Source: Elmis aenea
Taxonomy: Eukaryota; Arthropoda; Insecta; Coleoptera; Elmidae
DNA: 64,000 nucleotides
Assembly (NCBI GenBank): GCA_947652605.1
Contig: OX393580.1
Location: forward strand, 16,822,159-16,886,158
Reading direction: 5' to 3'
This document shows, in pieces, positions 1-11,430 of the stretch (position 1 is its first letter; each line of letters begins with the position of its first letter). The position numbers and the translations under genes are program-made. The notes beneath the pieces are model-generated. The model worked only from the letters and a program-made list of their open reading frames with translations, was not told the origin of the DNA and ran no database searches.

Positions 1-2194
1 GTCAGACGTGGATGAAAATAAAATTTTTTTTTGCTCATTTTTGCATAAATTGATGTGACAGTCGCCAATATTGCGTGATTTAATAAAATTAATCGTGTAC
101 TGTGGATGCAATGATACACCAAACCACACCTCATTGTATATAGGCCATCAAATCCTTTAACTGGGTTACGAGCACTTCGTCTAATAAGGTCGAGTAGATG
201 GTTATAAACTTGCTAATGTTTGCCCGTTATATTGCAGCAAATATCGATTGTGCTAAAAGAGAATTTATGGAAGAAAATCATGCGCCAATTTTCTAATTAT
301 TAGTAGATTAATGCGGCAAACGTTACAAAGTTTGTTTTAGTTTTTGAACTACCCTAGAGATGTAATTTTAAGTAGTAATATAACAAGTGCATTAAAAATT
401 ATAGATTATTTGCAATGCACGAGTTATATTCGATCAGAAAATTTCCTTCTACTAATCTGCCTGTCAAATTAAATGTACATTATGGCAAATTTTACAAGTA
501 CTGCCAGAGTGCTGCGTCAGGGTTGTGGTTTAATCTATGTTAAAGTAACGCTACTGGTCGCCGAAATTCGTCAAAAAATTATCAAGACCAAAATATTTAA
601 TTCCCTCTCCAAATTTATACTTTTGAGCAATCACAGAATCAGATTTCTTAGAATCGACAAACGACCAATAACCGCATGAAAATCTATTAACTGCGAAAAG
701 GATATTATCAGTGTATGATTATGTTTATTGGTCGTTTCTAGGAAATGTGAGTTTGTTATTGGTCGAAAACGCAAATTTGACAGGAGCATCAACATCTGAC
801 AGGGAAATGTAAAATTATTACCGTGTAATAATGCTCCTGTTGGTAGTCTCTGGAAGATTTAAGATTAGTGATTGGTTGAAAACGCTATTTGACCGGTGAA
901 AAAAATTTTCTTTATAACTTTTCAAAATTTGATAAGCCTTAAATTTCTAAAAAAAAAACGGAAAGTATTGACAGTGCAGCCACCATAAAGGCAAAATACC
1001 TGATTTGGCACTTAATTTTTATTGGTTGTAGGTAAAGCTGCCCGTTTTACATGGGAAAATTGGTCGTTGCCGATCGATTTTCGCTTATTTCTGCATTTAC
1101 TCTAACACCTTTGCGTGGGAGACAATTGGCGATTGTTAAATATAAAGTATGGTAAAGAGTTTTACGCCGCTAGCGTCGATAGAATACCTCTTTAAATAAA
1201 GCGGAAATGCTTGCATCACGGCGCGAAATTATATGTAATTACATAAACCACAATTACATTGCAAATTCCTGCAGGACATTCAACAAAAGCCAGTGACAAT
1301 ACTTATTACATTTTTGAAAAATATGGAATGCCGTTACTTGCAGTGTACAATCATTTCCTATTTGCATGTTTACTCGAGCGATTATTAAAAAAAAAAATAC
1401 GTTGACACATGTCTGAGAGAATAATAATTTCTGAGATTCCATATTTGCTGGGATATGTTATTGGAGAAATAAAATTTTCTATAAGCATTTCTTAGTAATT
1501 TTAACCGCAAACAGTTTTATCTCTTATTTGCTACACATTTATGTTCCAATTAATTCTTTTTGACCATTAATTTAATAATCAGGGGCTCAAATTAATTTTT
1601 AAATTGATGCCTTTACAACATTTCTTTCTTTAATAAAATTAAAACAGACCGTAATATTTTAACCACAAAATATTATCACCGATTAAATCTCTGGAATTTT
1701 CGTATGGGAAGAAATATTTCGAGGTGTTTTTATATTTTGTTTATATTGGCAATTAAAAAGTTATTGGAATATTTGTTTAATGGAAAGAAGTTGTTTTGGT
1801 ATCAATTAATAGATCAAAACAAAACGAAAGTGTATCAATATTAACTGCACGAAATTTTATAACTTAACCACTGACCTGAGTTTTTTAACACAAAAATGCG
1901 TTAATAGCTTCTTTAACGTCGTAAAATTTGGCTAAATTGCTAATGTTTCTAGCCTAAATAGTTGCGCAATGAAACGGGAACTTAAAAACGAATACAGCTT
2001 TTTAAGACGATAAAACAAAGCAAAAGTTACAAAAATACTGCAGATTTGAAGCTAACTGCAGTTTGTAAGTTAAAAGCTCAAGTGTTTAACGATTGGAAAT
2101 CCGTTTAGAACAATATTTGCATGAAACTGATGAATTGCGAGCAAAAAATAATTTTTTAAGCGCATTTTTATATTTAAACATGGATCTTTGCACA
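1..2194. other. AT-rich non-coding stretch, no gene seen
   Basis: No coding region with sustained length or recognisable residues was found on either strand. Poly-A/T runs and short open frames look random. The only local structure is a cluster of ATTGGTCG motifs at 662-1066 (listed separately) and a short inverted repeat, ACAGGAGCAT at about 781 with ATGCTCCTGT at about 832. Confidence 0.6.
662..1066. promoter_or_regulatory. cluster of ATTGGTCG (CCAAT-like) octamers
   Basis: The octamer ATTGGTCG occurs exactly at 727-734, 758-765 and 1059-1066, and as its complement at 662-669. Near matches ATTGGTTG lie at 871 and 1021. Six related sites in 400 bp of AT-rich DNA is more than expected for background. 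It could be a binding-site cluster (the core contains the inverted CCAAT box) or a decayed short tandem repeat. No adjacent promoter or gene was recognised, so function is inference. Confidence 0.25.
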
Positions 2195-2281
2195 AAATAA
2201 ATGAAGAGAGGAAGAAAAAATATTCACACACAGAACGATCTAGAAACAAAAGAATACACCTTCGAAGAAGTCAATACTTTT
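2195..2281 (+). pseudogene. scrap of the same LINE reverse-transcriptase family as 6448-8219
   Basis: Positions 2231-2280 match 7482-7533 of the LINE further right almost base for base; both contain the run CACCTTCGAAGAAG. Positions 2195-2230 match the A-rich stretch just upstream, with an internal deletion. Read on the plus strand it gives QNDLETKEYTFEEVNTF, a segment downstream of the RT active site. It is internal to the element: both the 5' part and the 3' end are missing, so this is a fragment left by deletion or a chimeric insertion. Its reading frame shows where the 7.5-kb copy has its frameshift. Confidence 0.7.
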
Positions 2282-2464
2282 GTTTGTATTTGTCACAAAA
2301 TTTCACTGATTCGCTATACATAAGTTATAGTTTAATTACAAGTTAGTGCTCTAATTTCATGCTTTTGTGTATATCTAAATTATTCCACTACGTTATGCTT
2401 GTTAGTTTGGATGCACCATCGCCTAGATTTGTTAGAAATTATCAGCGCACTCAAAATCTCTTAC

Positions 2465-2797
2465 CAAAACAACTTCAGTTTTATTTTGCCTAGGTTGGTC
2501 AACACGCTCGCAAGTAGTTTGGACCGTTTCGATTTCGACAACCTTTTTGAAATCAGACATTTCGGGCACAGACCCGTTGAGCGTTCTAGTACCTTCATCC
2601 CTTCTGCCTTTCGTTATGCCATTTGCGTCATTTTTATTTTTCGAGTTTTTCGTTTTCGAACCGCCCGACGGCAAAGTTTTAGACGAATCGTTTTTTTGTA
2701 TGTGTTTGGTGTCGGCTGTGGGAAATGCTTTGTTGACGTCTGACTGCCATTGTCGATGAATCTGCCAACTCGTGTCCATAAAACGATCGGCTGCTTC
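2465..2797 (-). CDS. candidate internal exon of an unidentified host gene
   Basis: The minus strand is open for 111 codons (333 bp). The open segment is bounded upstream by an AG acceptor (TTTACAG|GAAGC, junction 2798/2797) and downstream by a good donor (TTTTG|GTAAGAG, junction 2465/2464). Both boundaries fall between codons, so this would be a phase 0-0 exon. The product begins EAADRFMDTSWQ and is hydrophilic, rich in K, N, S, D and T, with a basic central part (near SKTKNSKNKND). No domain, signal peptide or membrane segment is visible, and I do not recognise the protein. Base composition is less AT-rich than the surroundings. The plus strand is also open over much of this span, so strand choice rests on the splice sites. 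A transposon end of the CAGGGTGTT type lies at 2811, only 13 bp upstream of the acceptor. The exon could therefore be partly transposon-derived or spurious. Confidence 0.45.
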
Positions 2798-4205
2798 CTG
2801 TAAACACCCTGTATATTTGACTCGTTCTCAACACAAAACATAATGAATAAAATATAAGACAAAAATTATGAAACGAAATGATAACAATAAAATAAATGTG
2901 CCTCTTTGGATTAAAAGGATGAAAAGTATAAGTCCTTTAAATAAGAGTAATCTATTAACCTAAATATGTAATACTTTAAGTATAAAACCGATGGAAAATC
3001 CATTGGATTTCCATCTCTGAAATTTATTTGTGAATTAAATCCTTGCCCTATAAATACAGTGCCAAGAACCGTTAACGATTGTGTATGTTCATATCTCGTA
3101 TATGAACCATACAAATTCTAGTTAGATAATTAATTAACATAATAATGATAGAGTCAATAATAAATTCATAAACACGTTCATTAATTTGCATATCAGAATT
3201 AATTTACACTAATCGAACTTCTCAAGTTATCGCAACTGTATGATTTACACTAATAAATAGTAGTAAAAGCCCATGTTATCTAATGGATGTCGGAGGAAAA
3301 AAAAACCATTACGTTAAAAAGAATTCTGAACAGGATTTTTATCTGCGTGTTTTGAATAGTAAACCTTAACTATTTCTGGTTTCCCGTTTTTCTGGTTATC
3401 TTTTAATAATAGTTGTTGGTTTACTTTATGTTGTTGCGATTGTGGATCAAAGAAGAAAAAACGCAAGTTTTTTGGGCGATCTTATAAACTTTGATAAGTC
3501 TCTGCTAATATGTCATCCCCTATACATTAACTTAATACTTCCACATACAAATTAGAGACTTAAAACCTTTCTTTCAACACATATCATGCTGTATCAATCA
3601 TGAAACGCTGTATATTTTTACTAACAGAAAAGATTGAGTAAGAAGCAGATGTTCAGACAATATTCAGTTATTCCCGCCGACATCGCGTGCGCTATCTCAA
3701 ATTAGCGTGAAATGCGCACCTTATTAGTGCAAATTTATGTGCCAACATACCTACTTTGCAAATCACTCAGATCACTTGAGGAAAACAGAAACTATGTGTT
3801 TATTGCGGTATAAAATCAACGAAGCTGAAATTATTACAAGCCGCTATCTACATGAAAGGTCGTGCAATTTACGAAAGCTTAAGAAAGCTTTAACACTGAC
3901 GCTACAAGCGATTGTTAGATTAACTGACCGGAAAGCTCGCGAAGTGTTCTTTTACTGCCCTCAAACTACTCTCAGTTAATACAGCGTCGCGTTATCGTCA
4001 AAAAAAAAAATGTTTGTGACCTCTATATCGGCTATATCAAAAGTGTTATTATCATTTGAAGTGTTTTTAGTGAGATTAAAGTTTTATTGCCGAGTTGCGA
4101 TGAATAAAATACGGTAATTTAAGTATTTATCTAACGATCCAGCTTGAGGTTATTTTGAAACGAGGTGCGTTATACAATTTAGTCGTGCAAAAGCGATGAG
4201 AAGTA
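2798..4205. other. no gene seen; one solo transposon end
   Basis: The sequence ACACCCTG at about 2804-2811, followed by TA, is a lone terminus of the CAGGGTG fold-back type with no partner nearby. The rest is AT-rich DNA without a recognisable gene. A 20-bp hairpin (TTCATA...TATGAA) lies at about 3087-3107. Confidence 0.45.
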
Positions 4206-5320
4206 CAGGGTGGGCAAATTTCGATGTTTCATAGGGAATCTCGGTAACTATAAGAGTTATGGAAAACGGACCCCCGTTCCTCGATCTCTTTTTTCGAGAA
4301 GAAGTTAATGCTGTATACTAAAATTGGTTATCGTCTTTTGTTTTCGAGTTATCGCCGATAACTCGATTTTTCGGCTTTTCGTTTTATGACTATATCTCGC
4401 TTGTTTATGAAAATAAACAAAAATAATTTGTACGGGTTACAGGCACTTTTTTGATCAGAATGCAGTGGCGTAGGCAATTTTTCAAAAAAAAATCCGAAAT
4501 TCGAGTTGTGACATAAGGTTGTATTTTTTTAAATGGTACCGATAGTTGGCCATGACTTATTTAAATTCCTTATTTTTTTGTCATTCCAAATATATAAGGG
4601 TTGATGTAGTTATTATCAATAACATGTAAGTTGCGAAAGTTTTTTAGTTTTTTTTAAACAAAATTATAGTAGGCTGTGAAAACAAAAACAAAACAAGGTA
4701 TAAAGCCGAAATCTGCAGTAATGTAGTTTATCTTATGTTCAAATATTTGTGATGTTTATCACAACAACAAATTACAAAACGTTCGTAACTTGTACCAAAT
4801 GAGTTTTAAAAGGTTTTACACCTTGTTTTGTTTTTGTTTTCACAGCCTACTATAATTTTGTTAAAAAAAAAAGAAACTAAAAAACTTTCGCAACTTGCAT
4901 ATTATTGAAGATAACTACATCAACTTTTGTATATTTGGAATGACAAAAAAATAAGGAATTTAAATAAGTCATAGCCAATTATGGGTTCCATTCAAAAAAA
5001 TACAACTTTATGTCACAACTCGAATAAAGATTTTTTTTTTGAAAAATTGTCTACGCAACAGCATTTTTATCAAAAAAGTACCTTTAGAACGTCAAAATTA
5101 TTTTTGTTTATTTTCATAAACAAGCGAAATATAGTCATAAAACGAAGAGTCGAAAAATCGAGTTATCGGCGATAACTCGAAAACAAAAGACGATAACCAA
5201 TTTTAGTTTTTACCATTAACTTTTTCTCGAAAAAAGAGATCGAGGAAGCGGGGTCCGTTTTTCCGTAACTCTTATAGTTACCGAGATTCCCTATGAACGC
5301 ATCGAAATTTGCCCACCCTG
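4206..5320. mobile_element. TA-flanked fold-back element A (CAGGGTGGG ends)
   Basis: The left end CAGGGTGGGCAAATTTCGAT and its reverse complement at the right end are flanked by TA at 4204-4205 and 5321-5322. The two arms, about 4206-4705 and 4812-5320, are inverted copies over nearly their whole length with scattered mismatches, leaving a loop of about 100 bp. No transposase remnant is visible. The TA target and end sequence point to a non-autonomous Tc1/mariner-superfamily element; the long arms make it a fold-back type. The short open frame at 4981-5175 lies inside the right arm and is not a gene. Confidence 0.85.
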
Positions 5321-5322
5321 TA

Positions 5323-6437
5323 CATAATAAAATTATTAGGAGATAGAATAATGCAGAGAACTGCTATTGTCAAAATTGTCTTTGATGCTTTAAAATAAAA
5401 AATTTACTATAGCTTAAAACTTCATACACATGTTAAGTATGCCCAAAACACAATAATTCGGCCTCCAATCGTTTATACAATGATTTTAAAATTTTCATGA
5501 AGAATCGAAAAAGTGCAAGGACTATGGTCTGCATATTTTAAATTATTTTTTATTATAAAACAAATTTTAATATTCAGTTTAATATCAAAGCTTAGATAAG
5601 GTGCTTTAAGTTGTGAAAAAGGCAAACCGACTTTATTAAACTGTATCATTTTTGATAAAATTTAATAACTATTTCAGTAACTTTAGTATTACGGATGGCA
5701 TTGTTCTATTAACAGAAGACAGAACGTTATTGCTATATCTTTGACCGCAAAGATACGGTTTTATCCTACAGCTTCCGCAATTTCAGTATCACTTCATTAT
5801 TATTTATGTTAACTAAGGCGTGTTATTAAGTACTTATATCAAGGAAGTAAAAAGAGCGACGATTGATATCAAATTTCATTGATATGGTAGGTTAAGGTGT
5901 GAAGTGATACCGCTATCTATAATAATTATATACTGTGTCACAGAACACTAACGACATTGTATATTTTATGGCAATAAAAATGACCACATTGGGAGTAATT
6001 AAAATGAGCTTGAATTCGTCGTTTACGACATGAAATCTACAGGATGTTTACTGAATGTTTGTACAGGAACAGAGCGGATGTTTTTATGGATCAAAAATTT
6101 CAACAACAATCTATGCTCATGAAAGTTTTGGCGAAAGAAATAATTTCTCCATAACGAGAATGTTAAAAACTACACAAATAGACTAAGCGGTGTCAAAATA
6201 ACATGATTGAAACATTAATATATCAAAATTAATGAGTCGATTTGCATTCGATTAAATTTCATATCTTATCACCTGATTTAAAGTTAACGAATGGCGTCAA
6301 AATAATTTATTTGTATAACCAAATCGGGTATAAAACAATTTATAAATAATTCAGCGCCTGTGGTCATGTTTGCGCAATGCCACATCGAAGATTTGGTGTA
6401 AACTTAACACTGAACTAACGCACAGATTAAAAAATGT
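5323..6437. other. AT-rich non-coding stretch, no gene seen
   Basis: No coding potential, repeat or mobile-element end was recognised between fold-back element A and the LINE insertion. Confidence 0.55.
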
Positions 6438-8229
6438 ATCTGCATACTAAAATCAGAGGAATAAAAAAATAAAACCGGTAAAACAGAGAACGACCCACAA
6501 AAAATGGGAGACATATGGAAGCAATATTACAGAGAAATGCTATATACGAAAGAGCGTGAAATACGAAATGAAGAAAATAAATCGGAACAAGAAGAAGGAG
6601 AAGATTGCCCCGAAGAAGATGAAATACAAAAAGAAATAAGAAAGCTAAAAAATGGCAAAGCTCCGGGAGAGGACGAGATAGAGGCAGAACTGATAAAATA
6701 TGGAGGACAGCAACTACATACACAAGTATGCTACTTAATTAGGCAAATATGGACGCAAAACAAGATGCCAAAGGACTGGAATACTAGTATAATCGTACCA
6801 CTGCACAAAAAAGGGGGAAAGGAGAACTGTAAAAACTATAGACCCATAGCTTTGCTAAATACCGCCTACAAAATCTTAGCGAAGTTGATAAATAAGAGAC
6901 TAAAGACACACGCTGAGAAAATACTAGGAGATTACCAAAATGGCTTTAGATCTGGTCGATCCACCGTAGATGCTATACACACTTTAGACCAAATACTCCA
7001 AAAAATGTGGGAACATAATAAAGAGATACACGTAACTTTCATAGATTTTAAAACTGCCTTCGACTCGGTTAAAAGAAAAGAGTCGCTAAGAGAATTGGAA
7101 CTATTGGGAATACCGGGGAAACTAATAACACTGCTAGAAATGACCCTCAACAACACAACAGCAAAAGTAAGATTCCAAGGAATAACAACAGAACCCTTCA
7201 AAGTAAACAAAGGCGTAAAACAAGGGGACTCACTATCCCCCACCATATTTAATTTAATACTAGAAGGTGCACTACGAAAAGCGAAACTAGATAAAAAAAA
7301 CATCATGGTCAACCAAATACAAATAATAGCGTATGCTGACGATATAGCAATTATAGGGAATAGAAGAGAAGACCTAATAAGAGCGATAGATCAACTAGAC
7401 AAAGAAGCAAAAAAACTGGGTCTGGAAATAAATGAAGAAAAAACAAAATATATGAAAATAGGAAAAGAAAATATGCACTTACAGAACGATCTGCAAAAAA
7501 ACAAGAATACACCTTCGAAGAAGTTAATACTTTCAACTACTTAGGCGTGACAGTGGGACAAGCTGGAAAGAACAGAGCGAAGGAGAGAATTCTGAAGGGA
7601 AATTAAGCATACGGCAGAAACAAAACCCTACTAAAGAGCAAAACAATAAGCAAAACAACAAAAATAAAAATTTACAAAACCCTGATAAGACCCGTCATAA
7701 CATATGCCATGGAAACAGTAGCAATAAATAAGAAAGAGGAGGAAGAATTCAAAATAGTGGAGAGGAAAATAATGAGAGCAATACTAGGTCCTAACGTAAC
7801 AAGAGATGGAGAAGTAAGACTGAGAAGGAACAAAGAAATAGATGAGGAACTCGGAGGAGAAAACATCACTCGACACATCAAAGTACAGCGACTACGATGG
7901 GCAGGACACATCATGCGAAGGAAACCAACCGCAATGCTCAGCAGGGTAACAGAATGGATTCCTATTTGGCCCAGAAACAAGGGTAGACCAAGGAAAAGAT
8001 GGAGAGACGCCCTGGAGGAAGATGCAAAGGCACTGGGAATAACGGAATGGAAATTTAAATGCAAAGACAGAAAAGAATGGAAGAAAATAACGGAGGCAGC
8101 CAGAACTAATGAGCTTGAAAATTAGAGGAGAGGACTGATCCACCTCATTAAATGGATCTACAACAACGCCTCGGCGTTAGCCATAATCCCTAGGATTATA
8201 CGGCGCAATGAATGAATGAATCTGCATAC
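6438..8229 (+). mobile_element. 5'-truncated LINE (RTE-like non-LTR retrotransposon) with 10-bp TSD
   Basis: The insertion is bounded by a perfect direct repeat, ATCTGCATAC, at 6438-6447 and 8220-8229. The body is 6448-8219. It begins inside the region between the endonuclease and reverse-transcriptase domains, so the 5' half is missing, as is usual for target-primed insertion. It ends in a short 3' UTR (about 95 bp after the stop) with two hairpins (ACGCCTCGGCGT and ATAATCCCTAGGATTAT) and a tail of ATGA units rather than poly(A). The tiny 3' UTR and microsatellite-like tail fit the RTE group of LINEs, although I cannot place the clade firmly without an alignment. Confidence 0.85.
6504..8125 (+). 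pseudogene. LINE reverse transcriptase, C-terminal two thirds, frameshifted
   Basis: This is the reverse transcriptase of the LINE, which would copy its RNA at a nicked target. The first frame (6504-7544, 346 aa) shows the RT order: KAPGEDEI near residue 52, NYRPIALLN near 111, QNGFRSGRST near 145, motif A FIDFKTAFDSV (D181), motif B GVKQGDSLSP (237-246) and the catalytic box YADD (277-280). All key acidic residues are present. The frame is then lost in an A-rich run near 7492-7502, and the true sequence continues in another frame (YTFEEVNTFNYLG, then on to 8125). That second part also carries an in-frame TAA at 7604-7606. Its end has the conserved RLRWAGHIMRR and GRPRKRWRD blocks. The copy is therefore dead. 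No endonuclease domain is present because of the 5' truncation. Confidence 0.9.
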
Positions 8230-8867
8230 GTGCAGCTGGCATTTTGACTTTATATTCCCGATCAATAATTAATATATCAGCTATAAATAATTGAACAATA
8301 CGGCTATGGCCGTTAGACTAATTACCAATTGCATTCACCGTACGGTTATCCTAAAAATGGCACATCAAACACCGGATATAATTAGACATATCCCATTATC
8401 TCCACCACACAATGGGTGAACCGCACAGATACGCAATTAAACGACATCTGTAACTTTATATATTTGTATTTTACAGCAAACTCAACGCTGAAATTCCAAA
8501 TTACCGCAGAAGTACACGATGAAATAAGTATTGTACAAGTCATGTAGTTCGACCGAAGACTGCTGGGTGTACCAAACCGTTAAGCAGGCAGTTTATCAAT
8601 ATGCCAGGGCCTGCCTAATGTTCAATCAATCAATTTGTGAGATACGGCTTGAAAACAAAGATGGTATTAATTTTCAATTTGAAACAGAGATCTGGGTACA
8701 GGTACCTATATTCGATAAATTGGTATGTTTGATTCAATAGAAATTCGAAAATACGATAGGTTAGAAGATTATTAAAATCATTATTCAAGTATTTTAATTA
8801 CACTATTTGTCCCAAACACAACACTTGCACCCCAGGTAACCATTCTTCATATTTTACACATTTTATA
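8230..8867. other. no gene seen
   Basis: The interval between the LINE and fold-back element B is AT-rich with an occasional more GC-balanced patch (8500-8700). A 69-codon open frame at 8531-8740 shows no recognisable motif or splice context and is not called. Confidence 0.5.
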
Positions 8868-10175
8868 CAGGGTGTCCCAGATAACATTTCCAGCATCTCG
8901 CTTATTATAAGAGATACACGTTTGCTTAAACTAAATGAATTATTTCTTAAGGATCAACTTTTAAAAGTACAAAATTCCTCGTACTTCATATGTTATGGCA
9001 AAAAATATAAAAATGTTGAATTTCTTTTTTTTCGTCTTAATCATTAGATCAGTTTTATTGGTACTTTCTTGAGGTACTTTTTAATGAAAAATCCAGTGTT
9101 ATTTAGGATGTTTTTTATCACTTACAACTTTTGAGATATTGCTCCTAACTTCATTGTTTTTAGGGACCGCAAAGTTGGCTATGGAATAGTTAAATGTGCT
9201 TTGTTTTTCTCTTTTTAATGACATACTACTTGCTATACCTATTTTTATAAATAACTCACAAGATCAAGAAAAATCGTATTTTACCAATCACTTATTAAGC
9301 TATCTATGAAAATAAAACAAAAAACAACTAACTAAAAATCGATGTAGCTGAGCGAATATACTTAGAGCTGTATCCCGAGAGAAGGCAAGGAAGAGCGCGT
9401 AATTACAGAAATTTCGAAATAAATTTAAAAGAATACGGTTTCTTCGAGAAACCAACCAAAAGTCCGAAACAAATTAATGAAGAATTAAAATTATCTGTTT
9501 GTACACAGTTTCTATGGCAAACAATGTAGCACCTCAACATATTAAAATTTTCATTAGTTTTAAATGTGTCCATAATTATATGGTAACACATTTGCTACAA
9601 AGACTATCGAATTACACAAAAAGCCTATAAAATTCCTATAAATGATACCGCTGACAAATGGTAATAATTTAATTAGTTGTTTTTTGTTTAGTTTTTCATA
9701 AATAGCTTATTAATAAGTGATTGTTAAATTACGGTTTTCTTGATTTATTGAGTTGTTTATAAAAATTGGTATAGCAAGCAAAATTTCGTTAAAAAGAGGG
9801 AAAGAACCACACTTAACTGTTCCATAGCCAACTTCGCGGCCCATAAGAAAAAATGAAATTAGGGATAATAACTCGAAAATGGTAGGTGTTAAAAAAAATC
9901 TAAAATAACAGTTACATTCTACATTTAAAAAAAAAAACAAAGAAGTACTAATAAAATTGATCTAATAAATAAAACAAATAAAAAGTTAGAAGAGAAAAAG
10001 AAATTCAAGATTTCATATTTTTTGCTATAACATTTGAAGTACGAGGAATTTTGTGCTATTAAAAATTGATTGTAGCTCCTCCTATACTTAGGAATAAATA
10101 ATCTAATTTAAGCAAACCTGTATCTCTTGTAATAAGCGAGATCCCCATGCTGGAAACCTTATCTGGGACACCCTG
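8868..10175. mobile_element. TA-flanked fold-back element B (CAGGGTGTCCC ends)
   Basis: The ends CAGGGTGTCCCAGATAA (left) and its near-perfect inverse (right) are flanked by TA at 8866-8867 and 10176-10177. The arms are about 8868-9335 and 9672-10175. They share recognisable inverted segments, for example TTGGCTATGGAA with TTCCATAGCCAA. The 335-bp loop is unique to this element and contains a remnant of transposase coding sequence, listed separately. A TCTCGCTTATTA box lies about 29 nt inside each end. The short open frames in the right arm (9710-9940) are not genes. Confidence 0.85.
9347..9484 (+). pseudogene. remnant of Tc1/mariner-superfamily transposase N-terminus in the loop of element B
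   Basis: Reading from 9347 gives AERIYLELYPERRQGRARNY, then RNFEINLKEYGFFEKPTKSP (46 codons). The pattern of a YPERR-type box, a short basic stretch, an aromatic/leucine helix and ExGxFxKP matches the N-terminal helix-turn-helix region common in insect Tc1/mariner-type transposases. Downstream, the frame hits a stop after about 20 more codons and no catalytic domain follows. It is thus a relic of the gene that the palindrome once enclosed. Family assignment is from the motif pattern only. Confidence 0.5.
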
Positions 10176-10177
10176 TA

Positions 10178-10986
10178 TATCAAAGTGAAGTGGTAATGCT
10201 TATAAAGCAATAAAAGAAACAAAAAGGGAAAATTCAGTGAAACATTGTATGATTATAATAAGCTTATAGTCGCGTTTTGCGAATCTACATCATTTTCACG
10301 CTGATCTGACAATATAAAAAAGCCTTCGGGCATAAACCAAAAATTTATTGTACATAGACCCATAATCGACCTTTTACCATAACCTGCAATTTCCATCTAT
10401 CTGTAGTAGCGGCACGAGAGGTATTTAACTTATTTATGCAGAACATTTTAATGATTTATAGCAATGTACCGCACCATCCGTTCAGATTTATGGTGAATCA
10501 TTACCCGGTGTTATTTACTCCCGATGCAAATTACAACTTAAAGTAGCAGGTGCATGGCTTGATATTATATAATCAGGTATATTAAACTATTTACATCAGT
10601 CATTACATTAAAGACTGTGATAGTAATGGGTAGACAAGGTCATGAACCAACGCATGGTACATGAAATGCAAGTACTTCCTTAACTGTGTGTGGGTAATTG
10701 TAAGCAATTCATTATAATTCTGCAGCAAAATGTAGATCTGGGACAGCTTAATTGAATATAATAGCAACAGCTTTGAAGTGTCTATAATTAGTTACGAATA
10801 AACTGCATTAGTACATGTTTATGAATAAAATCAAAGATAATTTTTCTGTGAAAAGCAACTTGCGTCAGGTACAAGACCACCTTAACCGCAGGGCTAAATG
10901 GGCTATATAGCCTCGGGGCGCCAGCCTTTGGGGCGGCAATTTTGGTTGCACTTTGCACTCAAATCACTAGAAAATATTTTTATATA
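10178..10986. other. no gene seen; short GC-rich patch
   Basis: Mostly AT-rich and featureless. Positions about 10888-10945 are GC-rich (GGGGCGCCAG, GGGGCGGCAA) and resemble the ends of old hAT-type elements such as those at 44060 and 51076. No partner end was found, so it is not called. Confidence 0.4.
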
Positions 10987-11430
10987 CAGGGTGTCCAGTT
11001 TAAAATGAAGTACATGGGTATCTCGGAAACCGTTAGATATACAAAATTGGTTAAATGGGAAAAAAATTGCGCAATTATATGCGTAACAATAATCCAGTTT
11101 TACATTTTCAATAATTCGTCCTGTTGTCGTCGTCGTAGTACCACAACGAAAACAAAAAATGTATATTTTCTTAAAACCTCCATATAACCTTTATTTGAAA
11201 AGATTTTTGCGCCAAATTTTCAGGATCGGATCACTAACTAATAAGGATTTTAAAAATGACATTAAAAATATTCTAGGCCTACTATGTTTCGCGCGGTCAT
11301 ACCCAACTTTTGTTTTTCTTATGGACGCCATATTGGATTTTTGCATTTTTGAAATCTCCATAAAAAATGCTTTTCAACCATGTCAAGCACCGGTATGTTT
11401 AACCTAGAGAAAATATGAAAATTTGCAAAA
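10987..11430. mobile_element. single-ended fragment of a CAGGGTG-type element
   Basis: TA followed by CAGGGTGTCCAGTTTAAAA starts at 10987, and an ATCTCGG box lies about 35 nt inside, as in elements A, B, G and N. No inverse end (CACCCTG) was found within the next 2 kb, so the right half is deleted or too diverged. The right limit given is a guess. Open frames here (10942-11407) show no recognisable domain. Confidence 0.45.

Noticed and set aside
2399..2743. Plus-strand open frame of 114 codons overlapping the exon candidate
   Set aside because: The product is rich in F, R and V with no motif. The splice signals and composition favour the minus strand.
6427..8143. Several minus-strand open frames across the LINE
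   Set aside because: They are shadows of the A-rich plus-strand RT coding sequence.
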